From positions 5,704,001 to 5,768,000 of the forward strand of contig CBDCWO010000006.1 of NCBI GenBank assembly GCA_965223405.1: a stretch of 64,000 nt of DNA. The letters are read 5' to 3'. Source of the DNA: CBDCWO01 sp965223405 (GTDB lineage Bacteria; Bacteroidota; Bacteroidia; Chitinophagales; Saprospiraceae). This document shows positions 1 to 8,722 of the stretch, one piece after another (position 1 is the first letter of the stretch; every line of letters starts with the position of its first letter). Under the pieces are notes generated by a model, which saw nothing but the letters and a program-made list of their open reading frames with translations, did no database searches and had not been told where the DNA came from. Position numbers and translations under genes: made by a program.

Positions 1-703
1 TAAAAACCGCCAGTGACTTGTCCAGTTCTTTACGGGCCATCAATACATATCCCAGGGTATTTAATTCACTGCTTTTAGTGATGTAACGGTTTATTTTGCG
101 CGCCAGGTTTAGACATCCTTTATCGTCATTGGGGATATTTTCATCCAGATACTGCAGAAGTAAATGAACACCAAAATAGTTTGGGCGCACCGGATAGTCA
201 AGGCACAATTGGGCAACATCGGTTTCTAAGTCGGTAACCGGATACTCGACTATCCGTCCTACTTCCTGTTTTGCTTCATAAAAAATGAAAGTGGGAACCC
301 GGTGTATCCGATCGATTATTTCACTTTTTCCAGGACTTTGTTTATAGGGTTCTGGAACGGACGACAGCACGATTAATTCAATTTGATCTGAGCCGACTCC
401 GTAATGTTTCATAAGTTTCATAAATTTTGGAAAGTAGTTTTTGGTATCACCGCACCAGGTACCGAGGTAAATTCTCACATTGAGTTGTTTTAGTCTCTTT
501 TTTATTTTTTTGTGTATTGGAGCTAGTTTGTAAGCTGAATTACTTTCCTTATACCAGGAAGAATAGGGATCTGATTCAAATACCTCAATCCCAATTTCTC
601 CGGCCCAGTGGAGCTGATTATTTACATCAGCATATTCATAAGATTGCGCGAAAAGGGGTAAAGTCAGCGCTTGGAAACAAATAAGCATGGTAAGATATTT
701 CAT
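1..703 (-). CDS. Thioredoxin-fold secreted protein, C-terminally cut by window edge
   Basis: The minus strand from the ATG at 703 is open for 234 codons and runs off the left edge, so the C terminus is missing. Residues 1-19 look like a signal peptide ending in LPLFA, placing the protein in the periplasm or envelope. A thioredoxin-like motif WCGDT lies at residues 83-87, followed by a cis-proline region RVPTF near 136-140. Only one cysteine of the usual CxxC pair is present (C84; position 87 is Thr), so a classical dithiol-disulfide cycle is unlikely. The last visible part, after about residue 185, is helical and may begin a TPR-like region. The fold is well supported; the substrate is unknown. 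Confidence 0.75.
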   Translation of the reverse strand, partial: MKYLTMLICFQALTLPLFAQSYEYADVNNQLHWAGEIGIEVFESDPYSSWYKESNSAYKLAPIHKKIKKRLKQLNVRIYLGTWCGDTKNYFPKFMKLMKHYGVGSDQIELIVLSSVPEPYKQSPGKSEIIDRIHRVPTFIFYEAKQEVGRIVEYPVTDLETDVAQLCLDYPVRPNYFGVHLLLQYLDENIPNDDKGCLNLARKINRYITKSSELNTLGYVLMARKELDKSLAVF

Positions 704-918
704 ATTTTCTAGATTATAATTTTTATTGAATGGAGGCAAATATGATATTCATGAGGCTAGAGTTCAGTTAACAATCAATCAATATGTACTAACAACTTGG
801 TAATGTGTTGTTAATAAAAGCCAAATTGACACGTATTTTGTGAATATTGTGAATAAATGCCTGGCAACTGTTAACCAAATTGGGCACCAACGTGTCTCAA
901 TTATAAAACCAAATAGAA

Positions 919-1314
919 ATGGAATTAATCGTCATATTACTCATTGTAGGGGGTACAATAGCGGTATTATCACTATTGCGAAATAACCAAATCAAAAATA
1001 ACATGAACATGAAATATCGATTTTTAAGCGAGATAACCAGCAAATTTGATTCGGCTCAAGAATTGATAGCATTCCTGAATTCTACTGAAGGTAAAGAAGT
1101 ACTAAATCTGCTTGAATCCAAATCTTCAAAGAAGTGGCCGGTGATTTTGCTCACTGTACTTGGTGTACTCTTGGTTACTTTTAGCATTGGAGTATTATTT
1201 GTTAACGCACTATCTGGTACACTAAATGGCGAAGAATTGGGATTCGTTGTCCTTTTTCTTATCATGGGAGCCGGATGTTATTTATCGGCTCGTATTGTAC
1301 AGAAGATGCTATAA
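919..1314 (+). CDS. Small membrane protein of unknown function
   Basis: A 131-residue protein with an N-terminal hydrophobic segment (about 1-18), a polar middle and two more hydrophobic segments (about 73-95 and 106-127). I recognise no domain. Its stop lies 8 bp before the likely ATG of the ECF sigma factor, which in turn is followed 9 bp later by another small membrane protein, so the three probably form one transcript. That context suggests a part in envelope sensing, but this is inference. The frame looks genuine from its composition and placement. Confidence 0.6.
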   Translation: MELIVILLIVGGTIAVLSLLRNNQIKNNMNMKYRFLSEITSKFDSAQELIAFLNSTEGKEVLNLLESKSSKKWPVILLTVLGVLLVTFSIGVLFVNALSGTLNGEELGFVVLFLIMGAGCYLSARIVQKML

Positions 1315-1322
1315 GCTCCCGC

Positions 1323-1784
1323 ATGGACGAACAGGAATTTATCCGATTTTATCAGTCGACCAGGAAGGCTCTAAATTCATTTATTTTGAGTTTGGGTGTC
1401 GACATCAATTCCTGTGAGGATCTAATTCAGGATGCTTATCTCAAAGTCTTGACCAAACCACCTAGGAAGGGATCACATAATTCCCGCAAATCCTATTTGT
1501 ATACCTGTGCTTACCGGCTGTTTTTGAATAAAAAACGCAAACCCAACCTGGGACTGATTTATGACTTTAACGCCACCACGGATGATAAAAGCCTTCAACT
1601 CGAACATCAGGATGAATTACTGCATCTACTGGCCCCTTTAAGTGATCGGGAAAGGTCAATTTTGTGGTTGATCTATGCTGAAGGATATAATCACCAAGAA
1701 GTAGCAGAGATATTGTCATTGTCAGCAAAAAGTATCAAAGTTTTGGTTTTCAGAGCAAAATCAAAAATTCGAAAATCCTTGTAA
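1323..1784 (+). CDS. ECF-type RNA polymerase sigma factor
   Basis: A protein of about 153 residues starting at the ATG at 1323 (MDEQEF). An in-frame ATG at 1275 would overlap the upstream gene by 40 bp and is less likely. Region sigma-2 occupies about residues 1-75 (LIQDAYLKVL and SYLYTCAYRLFLN are typical) and the sigma-4 helix-turn-helix about 95-150 (LSDRERSILWL, YNHQEVAEILSLSAKSIK). Such factors direct RNA polymerase to a small stress- or envelope-related regulon. It sits between two small membrane-protein genes, the downstream one being a candidate partner or anti-sigma factor. The specific signal cannot be read from the sequence. Confidence 0.88.
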   Translation: MDEQEFIRFYQSTRKALNSFILSLGVDINSCEDLIQDAYLKVLTKPPRKGSHNSRKSYLYTCAYRLFLNKKRKPNLGLIYDFNATTDDKSLQLEHQDELLHLLAPLSDRERSILWLIYAEGYNHQEVAEILSLSAKSIKVLVFRAKSKIRKSL

Positions 1785-1793
1785 TTTTGACTT

Positions 1794-2171
1794 ATGGAAG
1801 ATCAAAAATTGAATTACCTTTTCCAGCAACATATCCAAAACCAACCCCATCCGGATGAAGCAATGGCTAAAAAACTGTGGGACCGATATCGTCTCGAACA
1901 GCAGAAACAATTGGAATTTGATAAACAAAAGAATTCTCAAAAGATCATTTGGCTGACACATGCCATATTAATCCTGGGTATTTCCTTGCTTATTTGGTTT
2001 CTCCAGCAGGATTATTTGACATTAAGGTCTGTTTCAATTCCTGATATTAATGTCGAAATTTCGCAATCACCGCTATTGTGGGGGCTGTTATTGCTTATTA
2101 TAATTTTCTTTTTGGGTTTATTTATGCGAGATGCCTTTTTCCGAAGAGAGCGACTTGGGGTGAAAGAATAG
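1794..2171 (+). CDS. Small two-TM protein, candidate anti-sigma partner
   Basis: A 125-residue protein starting 9 bp after the sigma-factor stop. About 50 polar N-terminal residues are followed by hydrophobic segments near 51-68 and 92-110 and a basic tail. This is the shape of a membrane-tethered anti-sigma factor, a cytoplasmic domain plus TM, but there is no ZAS zinc motif (HxxxCxxC) and I recognise no family. Its last 54 bp overlap the 3' end of the convergent MFS gene on the other strand. The anti-sigma role rests only on gene order. Confidence 0.6.
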   Translation: MEDQKLNYLFQQHIQNQPHPDEAMAKKLWDRYRLEQQKQLEFDKQKNSQKIIWLTHAILILGISLLIWFLQQDYLTLRSVSIPDINVEISQSPLLWGLLLLIIIFFLGLFMRDAFFRRERLGVKE

Positions 2172-3338
2172 ATAGAATATCAAAGCTACGAAGATTCCCC
2201 ACCAGGCCGGGATATCCCAAATAAGATTCCATTGTCTCACGTTTTGTTGTGTAAGGCCATCGACCAAAAGGCCTGCTGCCCAGGATCCGACCACCACCCC
2301 CGCACCCATGGTAACCATCGTAAATAGTCCTTGAGCGGTATTTCTCAGGGTCTCCGGAAATAACCGGTCTATGTAGATTTGGGCTGCTAAGGTGCTAAAA
2401 CAAAAGGCTACTCCATGGAGTAAAATGGCGACATAAATCAACCATTCCCAACCCATATGGCCACCCCATTTCAATAAAAAATACCTGAACCCCCACACTA
2501 AAATTCCAATCGTGAGGATACTTTTAATATTCCAACGAGTAAGTAAAAAGGGGATGACCATCATAATCAGAATTTCAGCCACTTGACCCAAACTCATCTT
2601 GGCGGCCGCATATTGGATTCCTATTTCGTTCAGATATGGATTTACAAAACTGTAGTAGAAAGAAGTCGAAAACCTGATGCCGATCATACATAAAAGAAAG
2701 ACCAAAATATATTTGACTTTTATAAATTTCAATATCTCATGACTGAAAATTGACAGCTTCCCGGTAGCGGAAGGAAGTGGAGGGGTAGGAGGGAGCGTGA
2801 TCGCATAAAGGCCTAAAAGCAACGAAAATCCCGCTGCCATATACAAAGGAAAAACTTGATCTTCCCATTCTAAAAAACTGACCAGCACGGTCACCAGAAC
2901 CCAAGCAATCGTGCCCCACAGACGGATCCATGGAAATTGCTTTTCAATATCGGTCAAATGTCGAAAGCAAAGGGCATTGGTTAATGAAAAGGATGGAATG
3001 AAGAGAAGGGAATATAGGATCAGTAAAGGGAAAAACAGCCAAAATTCTTGCATTTGACTTACCAGTAACAGAAGAATAGATCCGATCATGTGTAAAAAAA
3101 CCAGAATCTTTTCGGTAGCAAATTTCTGATCCGCTAATACACCCAACAAAAAAGGTGACACTGTAGCCGAGATGGCCACACTGCCATAAATCAATCCCAC
3201 TTGTTCTCCACTAAAATTCAAACTATGAATCAGGTAGGTACCCAGAGTAACATACCAACTACCCCATACACAAAAGAGTAAAAAGAGTAAAATCGAAAGT
3301 CTGATCGATAATTGTATTCTACTGAAGATGGTCTCCAT
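2118..3338 (-). CDS. MFS transporter, nucleoside:H+ symporter-like
   Basis: About 406 residues with roughly 12 hydrophobic segments. The N-terminal segment with WGSWYVTLGTYL, then a GVLADQKF loop and a W-I-R-LWGTIAWV segment, resemble the NupG/XapB-type nucleoside permease branch of the major facilitator superfamily. I place the start at the ATG at 3338; two in-frame TTG codons lie just upstream (3344). It is a single gene, convergent with and overlapping the sigma-factor cluster by 54 bp. Transport of nucleosides or a similar small metabolite across the inner membrane is a family-level guess. Confidence 0.8.
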   Translation of the reverse strand: METIFSRIQLSIRLSILLFLLFCVWGSWYVTLGTYLIHSLNFSGEQVGLIYGSVAISATVSPFLLGVLADQKFATEKILVFLHMIGSILLLLVSQMQEFWLFFPLLILYSLLFIPSFSLTNALCFRHLTDIEKQFPWIRLWGTIAWVLVTVLVSFLEWEDQVFPLYMAAGFSLLLGLYAITLPPTPPLPSATGKLSIFSHEILKFIKVKYILVFLLCMIGIRFSTSFYYSFVNPYLNEIGIQYAAAKMSLGQVAEILIMMVIPFLLTRWNIKSILTIGILVWGFRYFLLKWGGHMGWEWLIYVAILLHGVAFCFSTLAAQIYIDRLFPETLRNTAQGLFTMVTMGAGVVVGSWAAGLLVDGLTQQNVRQWNLIWDIPAWWGIFVALIFYLFFHPKSLSSEKGISHK

Positions 3339-3599
3339 CAACAAAAGTAAAAAAATGTATTAAGTAAAGGGTCTAGCAAGGTGTAGGATATTAAAGCGGT
3401 TTTAGCAAATTGGGGCTTTGGTAAAGAAAACCGAAATTTGATACACTCCCGGATCTGTGATCCAGCCATTTCGTATTTTTACTTTTACTGAAATGAGCCA
3501 AGTGACAGACTGGATGAACCATAGATAATCTTAATTCAGGCGGGCATAAGTAGTGTAACTTTATCAATCTCTGAAACGTATTAATTAGTAAAACTCCAA

Positions 3600-4469
3600 A
3601 TGTTTAAAAATTACCTCGGACTACTATTTTGCATGACCAGCTTAATGCTTTGGTCTCAAAACGAATTTCATCTGGAAGAAAATTATCCGGTAAGACCCGG
3701 TGGAAAGATTTACTTGCAATCCAATGATGCCGAAGTGAGCATTGTCGGAAGTAACCGGAAGGATGTGTCTTTAAATATATATCGGAAAGTAAAAGTTCGG
3801 GGGATACGATTAAAGGAAAAACAAAGTTTTACCATTGCTGTCAAAGAGGAAGATGGAAATTTATACATTAAGGAAAAAAGGGGAGATGATTATACCGTGG
3901 TAATCGGTTCCATTTCAAAGGAGTATACCATTTCCTTAGAAGTACCACAATATATAAATCTGGATTTAAGCGGTGACGATGATCATTATTTTATCTCGAA
4001 TATAAATGGTAATATTTCGATAAAGGCTGAAGATCCATATGTGGAGATCCGGCAAGTAAAAGGGGATCAATTTCAGTTTGAAATTGATGATGGAGAAATC
4101 TTTATGGATCGTGGACAAGGCTCTCTAACCTTCATCAGCGACGATGGAGACTTAACGGTATCCGAGGGGCATTTCAATCGGATCAATGCCCACACCGAAG
4201 ATGGTGATATCTCCATTGCCACTCATCTGGTGGATGTGGGACATTATATATTCGAAATGGAAGATGGAGATATGATACTGGATATATTATCTGGGGGTGG
4301 AGCATTCAAAATTGAATTTGATGATTGTTATATAGAGTATGACGAAGATTATCAGATTATCAAGGAAAAAGAACATGAACTTTACCTAAAAAGTCGAGGT
4401 GACGCGGAGATATCCATCGAGGCGGAAGATGGTTCCATCCGTATCATCAATCGATTTTCAAACAACTAG
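3600..4469 (+). CDS. Exported DUF4097-like beta-strand repeat protein
   Basis: A 289-residue protein with a signal peptide (about 1-20, ending LWSQ). The rest is an acidic beta-rich repeat. The pattern (D/E)DG(D/E/S) followed by hydrophobic-x-hydrophobic recurs at least five times (IDDGEIF, SDDGDLTV, TEDGDISI, MEDGDMIL, AEDGSIRI), as in the right-handed beta-helix-like DUF4097 family. The function is unknown; these are envelope proteins. The stop codon TAG at 4467-4469 lies inside the CTAG core of the left end of a miniature inverted-repeat element, so the present C terminus was probably set by that insertion. Confidence 0.75.
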   Translation: MFKNYLGLLFCMTSLMLWSQNEFHLEENYPVRPGGKIYLQSNDAEVSIVGSNRKDVSLNIYRKVKVRGIRLKEKQSFTIAVKEEDGNLYIKEKRGDDYTVVIGSISKEYTISLEVPQYINLDLSGDDDHYFISNINGNISIKAEDPYVEIRQVKGDQFQFEIDDGEIFMDRGQGSLTFISDDGDLTVSEGHFNRINAHTEDGDISIATHLVDVGHYIFEMEDGDMILDILSGGGAFKIEFDDCYIEYDEDYQIIKEKEHELYLKSRGDAEISIEAEDGSIRIINRFSNN

Positions 4470-4548
4470 TGAGTCCACTCTGAAATCTGTCAATTTTCAT
4501 AAAATAATCATTTTTGGATTTGCAGAGTTCTCGGAGTAGACTCACTAG
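4465..4548. mobile_element. 84-bp miniature inverted-repeat element (short form)
   Basis: The left end reads ACTAGTGAGTCCACTCTGA and the right end is its near reverse complement, closing with GAGTAGACTCACTAG. The same termini bound the 276-bp elements at 4644 and 24235, but the interior here is short and unrelated. It is a deletion derivative or a sibling MITE. The outer base after the right CTAG differs from the longer copies (CTAGAG, not CTAGT), which suggests that CTAG is the duplicated target and that the element proper begins TGAGTC. Confidence 0.7.
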
Positions 4549-4643
4549 AGAGAGGCATGTAAACCAGTCCGCCGAAGGAAGATTTCACGGACCAATGGGC
4601 CAACCCTTATTGTTATACCCTATAATTACTTGATTTCTGGAGC
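4549..4643. other. Spacer between the two miniature elements
   Basis: With its flanking elements this makes up the gene-free stretch 4470-4923. The 95 bp between the 84-bp and 276-bp elements hold no ORF, promoter or hairpin that I can support. Everything else in the stretch is element sequence. Confidence 0.5.
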
Positions 4644-4919
4644 ACTAGTGAGTCTACTCTGAAAACTGTCATTTAACAAGAATACTTGAAATAATGCAAA
4701 ATATTGTATACTCCCCCGCCACCCTAACCCTAAAGGGCCTCCGCCCACAAATCCATTCTTTACCCTAGCCCAAAAGGGAATGCAGTCGCGCATTCATTTA
4801 CAGCAAGTTATGCGGGAGGACTTTCCTTTAGGAGTCGGAGGCGAGCGTGGGCAAATTCTAAAACCAAATTATATTTACCGAAGGCTTTGATGTTGACTTT
4901 TTGGAGTGGACTCACTAGT
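4644..4919 (+). mobile_element. 276-bp MITE-like element, copy 1
   Basis: Terminal inverted repeats begin ACTAGTGAGTCTACTCTG at 4644 and end GAGTGGACTCACTAGT at 4919. The interior has no ORF but is rich in palindromes: a hairpin GAATGC-(6 nt)-GCATTC, and complementary blocks GCCTCCG and CGGAGGC, CCCGC and GCGGG. A second copy of exactly the same length lies at 24235-24510 in opposite orientation, with seven mismatches found by eye. The element ends 4 bp before the sulfatase stop codon, so it sits between two genes without cutting either. No transposase is in this window, so mobilisation must be in trans. Confidence 0.85.
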
Positions 4920-4923
4920 CTGG

Positions 4924-6420
4924 TTAATACTTAATACCTAAATCGTTAGTTCGTACTTCCTGAATTTTTTCCTTGAGCTTCATTTGATATTCTTTCACAA
5001 TATCTGCATATTCCGGTAGATTGACCAAATTTGTAAACTGTTTTGGATCGTTGACCATGTCAAATAATTCCATTCCGGATCCGACGTCCTCATCGTATTG
5101 GATGAAGGCCCAATTTGCATCCCGGATCAAAAATGATTTGCCATTCTGACTTACCGAAAAAGCCATATTTCTCACCTGATGTGTCGGATCTTCCAGAGTC
5201 TTGACGAGACTTTTTCCCTGTAAATACTCGGCAACCTGGAATCCAGCTAATTCTGCCAGGGTTGGGTATAGATCCAGCAATTCTACAAATGAATTGCACA
5301 CAGCGGGCTTTTTACCGGGAACTTTGATAATTAGGGGAATCCTTGCCGACTCTTCATGTAAACTTACCTTCATCCAAAACTTATGTTCTCCTAAATGAAA
5401 ACCATGATCTGAGGTAAATATGACTATGGTATTTTGTTCCAATCCAGCCTCTTTCAGTGTATTGAGTACCTTTCCCAGCTGAGTATCCATATAACTTACC
5501 GAAGCATAATATGCGGCAATAGCCTTTTGCTCCTGTTCTGGAGTAATTTGGTGTTTTATGCTGTTGACGTAATTGATTCCACGCTCCGGTATATCATCCC
5601 AATCGTTGCTCACAGAATCAGGAAATTTCATTTCTTGATGAGGGTAGGGGGTGAAATATTTTCGTGGTGCTACAAAAGGAACATGAGGACGGACAAATCC
5701 CACCGCCAAGAAAAAAGGTTCGTCTTTATGTTTGAGTAATAATTCACAGGCTTTATCGGCAGTTTTTCCGTCTGAATGGACCATATCGTCGCCATCCGCT
5801 TTTACTATGGTCATCTTATTTCCGCCTGCTTTGGGTTTGCTCCCATCGGGATTCCCTTGCACCAATTCACCTTCACCTCCAGCTTTCCATTCCGGCCCCT
5901 GACTGTTGAATCTTTCAGTCCATGAAGCTTCATCATCAGTACCATTACTTCCTTTCTCTATATCCCCGGGTACACCCATGTGGTAAATTTTACTTACCCG
6001 GGCTGAATAATACCCATATTCCTTAAAATACTGAGCCATGGATTTTTTCTCATTTCCAACATTTTTTCTGCCACTGACATATCCGTAGGTTTGCGTAGCT
6101 GTGGGATAATACCCAAACATAAATGAAGCACGAGAAGGTCCACAAACCGGATATTGACAATATGCACGAGTATAGCGAACACCCTGGTTGGCCAAGCGAT
6201 CGATATTAGGGGTGTGGCAACGCTTATTTTCGTAACATGAAATCGCTGTGGTGGTTAAATCATCAGCTATAATAAACAAAACATTCAATGGCTTTGTGGG
6301 ACCATTACATGCCAATAAAAAAATAACCAGCAGCAAGGGAATAATCTGTAAATCGCTTGGTTGCATAACCTTCAATCGAAAGTGATTAAGTTCAATGCTT
6401 GGTTTTTTTAGTTTAGTCAT
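4924..6420 (-). CDS. Sulfatase lipoprotein (iduronate-2-sulfatase-like)
   Basis: A 498-residue alkaline-phosphatase-superfamily sulfatase that would hydrolyse sulfate esters on a glycan. The sulfatase signature C-G-P-S-R is at residues 93-97; C93 is the residue converted to formylglycine. Metal-binding Asp pair D53-D54 (IADDL) and the later TSDHGFHLGEH block are also present. A lipobox LLAC puts the lipid-bearing cysteine at 38, so the mature protein is membrane-anchored. The ATG at 6420 overlaps the upstream PHP gene stop as ATGA, which favours it; an ATG at 6366 would give a more ordinary signal peptide. It pairs with the PHP-domain lipoprotein in a two-gene operon. Confidence 0.88.
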   Translation of the reverse strand: MTKLKKPSIELNHFRLKVMQPSDLQIIPLLLVIFLLACNGPTKPLNVLFIIADDLTTTAISCYENKRCHTPNIDRLANQGVRYTRAYCQYPVCGPSRASFMFGYYPTATQTYGYVSGRKNVGNEKKSMAQYFKEYGYYSARVSKIYHMGVPGDIEKGSNGTDDEASWTERFNSQGPEWKAGGEGELVQGNPDGSKPKAGGNKMTIVKADGDDMVHSDGKTADKACELLLKHKDEPFFLAVGFVRPHVPFVAPRKYFTPYPHQEMKFPDSVSNDWDDIPERGINYVNSIKHQITPEQEQKAIAAYYASVSYMDTQLGKVLNTLKEAGLEQNTIVIFTSDHGFHLGEHKFWMKVSLHEESARIPLIIKVPGKKPAVCNSFVELLDLYPTLAELAGFQVAEYLQGKSLVKTLEDPTHQVRNMAFSVSQNGKSFLIRDANWAFIQYDEDVGSGMELFDMVNDPKQFTNLVNLPEYADIVKEYQMKLKEKIQEVRTNDLGIKY

Positions 6421-7628
6421 TTAGAAGCTACTTTCACCGGTTGGGTCCATGCAACATGAGTATCACCGGTGCGATATGGGTTTTCTTGTAATTGATCTGA
6501 AGTAATTTTTGCTCTCACAAACAATTCGTTTCCTTCAAAATTATATTCCGCCGACAATCCCGACACCTCTTTGAGTGTTTGTGGTTCGCTATGCCCTTTG
6601 ATCACACCTATAAATTGTATCTTATAACTTGTCCCGGACTGAGGTAGAACCGACACCTTGTACTTTTTATCCGAAATAGTTATTTCGTCCATCTCGACTC
6701 CGGTTGAGGCATAAAATGAGCCAGATTCGAGGGCATCTACTATGGAATTCCCCGACAAGGTATCTTGCTTTACCATGACCCAACCTCTTCCGGTATTTGA
6801 ATATCTGAGGCCTTGTTGATGATAATTATGGGAGTCATCGGTGGCAATTCCTAACAATAAATCCTTATCCGTCTCTACATAATGGATATTCAACAAATCC
6901 CACATCATTTCAGTGCTTATGTGCATGCTATCTCCATAATTATTAACTGCCGGATGTCCGTTATAAACTTCAAAAAATCGATTTTTTCGTAAAGGTTTGA
7001 GGTCCTCAATTGAGATTCCCCAGCCAAAATTTGGGTGGTTGAGGTGAGCCATAATTTTTTTACCTGATTGTTGCCGTTGTAGAAATACTGCATCCAGGGT
7101 TTGCTGAATCACTTCGGTTACGGAATTTGCTCTTATCGGATCAATTTTGTCATCGATATTTGAGGCATTGATGTGTACAGGTTTCCGTTCAAATGACGAA
7201 GTAATTTCTTCACATGGTACGATTAGAAAAGAATCAGGAATCTCAAGTGTGGAACGGTATTGATTATAGGTTTTGAGTTTTACTTGTAAAATGGAATCCA
7301 CCATTTTAGTTTCTACCCAGTCCGAACCAAATTCTTCCACATAGGCTTCATAAGCCCAGTATTTGGGGGATTCCGATGGTGCAGAAACCCACTTTTCTCC
7401 CTCCTGAAAAATATTGTGGTCTGAAAGCCCAATGAATTGATAACCATTATCCTTATACCACTTGATAATCATTTCGGGAAAATGATCGCCGTCGCTCCAC
7501 AGAGAATGGGTGTGCAAATTTCCTTTCAACCAACGGGTGCTTTGAGGACCACTTGTGGCACATGAACTCATTACCAATATTACCAGACTAACGAAACTTA
7601 GAGTTGCTAAATAAATATACTTTCGCAT
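6417..7628 (-). CDS. PHP-domain lipoprotein (putative metal-dependent phosphoesterase)
   Basis: A 403-residue protein with a lipoprotein signal (MSSC, Cys 23). The PHP metal site is visible in NLHTHSLWSDGD (His 39, His 41, Asp 46/48) and LSDHN (Asp 70, His 71), with further His/Asp later (MAHLNHPN, ATDDSHN). PHP proteins are phosphoesterases, but secreted Bacteroidota members are mostly uncharacterised. It is translationally coupled (ATGA) to the downstream sulfatase, suggesting joint processing of a sulfated or phosphorylated substrate outside the inner membrane. The substrate is unknown. The upstream neighbour, the NdpA-like gene, ends 9 bp before this start. Confidence 0.82.
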   Translation of the reverse strand: MRKYIYLATLSFVSLVILVMSSCATSGPQSTRWLKGNLHTHSLWSDGDHFPEMIIKWYKDNGYQFIGLSDHNIFQEGEKWVSAPSESPKYWAYEAYVEEFGSDWVETKMVDSILQVKLKTYNQYRSTLEIPDSFLIVPCEEITSSFERKPVHINASNIDDKIDPIRANSVTEVIQQTLDAVFLQRQQSGKKIMAHLNHPNFGWGISIEDLKPLRKNRFFEVYNGHPAVNNYGDSMHISTEMMWDLLNIHYVETDKDLLLGIATDDSHNYHQQGLRYSNTGRGWVMVKQDTLSGNSIVDALESGSFYASTGVEMDEITISDKKYKVSVLPQSGTSYKIQFIGVIKGHSEPQTLKEVSGLSAEYNFEGNELFVRAKITSDQLQENPYRTGDTHVAWTQPVKVASK

Positions 7629-7637
7629 TATCGTGCT

Positions 7638-8684
7638 TTATGATTCTTCGGTAAAATACAATTTATAATATTTCTGACCATCCGGATCCTTTCCTTTTTC
7701 GATTTTGGATTCGTCACCATGGACATAAATGTGGAAATTCCGATCCAACTTGATAACGCTGCGATAAGCCCGGGCTTGCTTTTTGACCGCCGGTGTTGAA
7801 ATTTCAAAATGATCTGTTAGTTCCTGACCTGAAATTTTGGATTGCTCATCAATATAGGCTCCGTATTTGCGAATGGTGTTGATGTCGCTGAAGACTTCTT
7901 GGGTAAACTCTTCTACATTAAATTCATCTTTAGTCTTAAAATAACCGTACGAACGATTCATCATTTTCAACTGATCCGACCTGGGAACATCGATTTGCTC
8001 GGCTAATTCAGTCTCAATAAAATTTTTGGTAAGCTGCAAATAGCCCTGAGTATATTGATATTCATCCATTACCGGTTGGACCTGTAAGAACTTGTCTTTC
8101 CAGAATTGTGCCTCCTGGCTCTTATTTCGCTGGTCAATAATTCTTAATCGGAATCCCTCATCGGCCTGACTGTTGATTACAAGACAGCCTTTGTCCACTT
8201 TTTCAATCGAAATACCTTCTATGAATTGCATGAATTCTCTTCCATCCCACTGCATGAATGGAGTTTTGTTTTCGACTTTGATCAAAGATAAAGCATCAAT
8301 CATCTCATCGCCCCAGGCAATATCCGTCACATAGGCAACAAACAGTTCACCTGGTTTGATTTTGGGATGATCTGATGCATTAAAAAGATGTTTGGCCAGG
8401 GAAATAGTAATTTGATGAAAACGTGTGGGGTCTTGAAACAACTCAGAGGTGATTTGAAACATAGGATTTAAGTTTAGGTTTTCACTTGGCGAGCTAAAAC
8501 AATGTGTTTCAGCTTGATTAAAATGACTTAGAAAAAGGGTGCTCATGTAGGTTTTTATCCGCTCTTCAGCACTAATTTGAATGGGCTGTTTACCAAGTTT
8601 GATGGTACCCTGATTGAACTTGTTTTCAATATAATGCGTTGAAATTAATTGTATCTTCGCCAAGGAATAGTCCAAATAATTCAT
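7638..8684 (-). CDS. Nucleoid-associated protein, NdpA/YejK-like
   Basis: A 348-residue protein when started at the ATG at 8684 (MNYLDYSLAKIQ). A longer open frame to 8894 would overlap the divergent gene and lacks homology-like character. Features of the 37-kDa nucleoid-associated family include the N-terminal HYIENKFNQG region, the central LFVAYVTDI segment, and the late FKTKDEFNVEEF and YRSVIKLDRNFHIYVHGD blocks. E. coli YejK is about 335 residues. These proteins bind the bacterial nucleoid; their role is poorly defined. The start is 38 bp from the divergent gene at 8723, so the two share a short promoter region. Confidence 0.85.
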   Translation of the reverse strand: MNYLDYSLAKIQLISTHYIENKFNQGTIKLGKQPIQISAEERIKTYMSTLFLSHFNQAETHCFSSPSENLNLNPMFQITSELFQDPTRFHQITISLAKHLFNASDHPKIKPGELFVAYVTDIAWGDEMIDALSLIKVENKTPFMQWDGREFMQFIEGISIEKVDKGCLVINSQADEGFRLRIIDQRNKSQEAQFWKDKFLQVQPVMDEYQYTQGYLQLTKNFIETELAEQIDVPRSDQLKMMNRSYGYFKTKDEFNVEEFTQEVFSDINTIRKYGAYIDEQSKISGQELTDHFEISTPAVKKQARAYRSVIKLDRNFHIYVHGDESKIEKGKDPDGQKYYKLYFTEES

Positions 8685-8722
8685 GCTCTCTAATTTTAAA
8701 GAACAAAGGTATAGGTTCGGCC

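Noticed and set aside
3342..3349. TACTTTTG -7-like element before the MFS gene
   Set aside because: It lies 4 bp before the likely ATG and overlaps the alternative start, leaving no room for a transcription start upstream of the gene.
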